From Gammaproteobacteria bacterium (GTDB lineage: Bacteria > Pseudomonadota > Gammaproteobacteria > Steroidobacterales > Steroidobacteraceae), in NCBI GenBank assembly GCA_009923475.1, contig RFTM01000013.1, forward strand, positions 1-13,124: a stretch of 13,124 nucleotides of DNA. Reading direction: 5' to 3'. The position numbers and the translations under genes are program-made. The first letter of the stretch is position 1. Each line of letters begins with the position of its first letter. The notes under the pieces were generated by a model, which was not told where the DNA came from, searched no databases, and saw nothing but the letters and a program-made list of their open reading frames with translations. Positions 13,089 through 13,124 of the stretch are shown here, in pieces.

Positions 13089-13124
13089 TCAGGCGCTGAA
13101 CATGGACACCCCGAGCGCGAGCAC
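13089..13124 (-). CDS. Possible C-terminal end of a gene entering from the right edge
   Basis: The last 36 bases, read on the minus strand, give VLALGVSMFSA and TGA with G/C third positions throughout, like the end of a hydrophobic protein. Only 11 residues are visible, so this is a weak call. The 126 bp between here and the gene at 12962 holds nothing else I can support. Confidence 0.3.
   Translation of the reverse strand: MLALGVSMFSA

Noticed and set aside
13008..13124. Plus-strand frame from ATGATGGAAAAC to the window edge
   Set aside because: Its 39 residues show no codon bias or motif, it has no ribosome binding site, and it conflicts with the better-biased minus-strand end.

Overview
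The window is very GC-rich, roughly 70% by eye, with strong G/C third positions in its genes. It looks like a chromosomal piece of a proteobacterium. The long single-chain PurL, the DUF1820 protein and the linkage of tadA with purL all point to Gammaproteobacteria. No species can be named from sequence alone.

Layout. (1) 1-587 (-): 5' part of an MFS transporter. (2) 616-1524 (+): divergent carbon-nitrogen hydrolase (nitrilase superfamily) whose reading frame stops resembling the family near base 1410. (3) About 1410-1840 (+): a foreign-looking piece resembling phage head-module DNA. It holds the end of one frame, a strong ribosome binding site and the N-terminus of a capsid-like protein. (4) 1840-5015 (-): purL, cut off inside its glutaminase domain by the phage-like piece and also carrying an internal in-frame deletion near 3280. 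(5) 5028-7369 (-): a DUF1820 gene, tRNA-Ser(CGA), a MATE exporter and tadA. (6) 7402 to about 9787 (-): an eight-haem c-type cytochrome with C-terminal HEAT/TPR-like repeats. Its start codon is missing or frameshifted, and a 54-codon reading frame lies upstream. (7) 10002-12482 (+): a short DUF502-like fragment carrying a perfect hairpin, a NylB-like serine hydrolase, a DUF2147 protein and a Leu/Gly-repeat membrane protein. (8) 12513-12962 (-): a secreted Gly-rich small protein, then the last 12 codons of what may be another minus-strand gene.

How the genes relate. The minus-strand block from about 9.9 kb down to 1.8 kb is tightly packed, with a 4-bp overlap between tadA and the MATE gene and gaps of 12-55 bp elsewhere. 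Much of it may be co-transcribed, and it joins tRNA editing (TadA), a Ser tRNA and purine synthesis (PurL) with a respiratory-type cytochrome. The plus-strand block from 10.0 to 12.5 kb encodes mainly envelope proteins, and DUF2147 and the LG-repeat protein overlap by 4 bp.

The main anomaly is the number of structural lesions in a short stretch. Two convergent genes lose their 3' ends to a phage-like fragment of about 430 bp. PurL also lacks about 100 internal residues, the cytochrome lacks a normal start, and the DUF502-like gene is a stub. This suggests either real genome decay after a phage insertion, or a chimeric or error-containing assembly. The sequence alone cannot separate the two. 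I found no CRISPR array, transposase, complete prophage or convincing new defence system.
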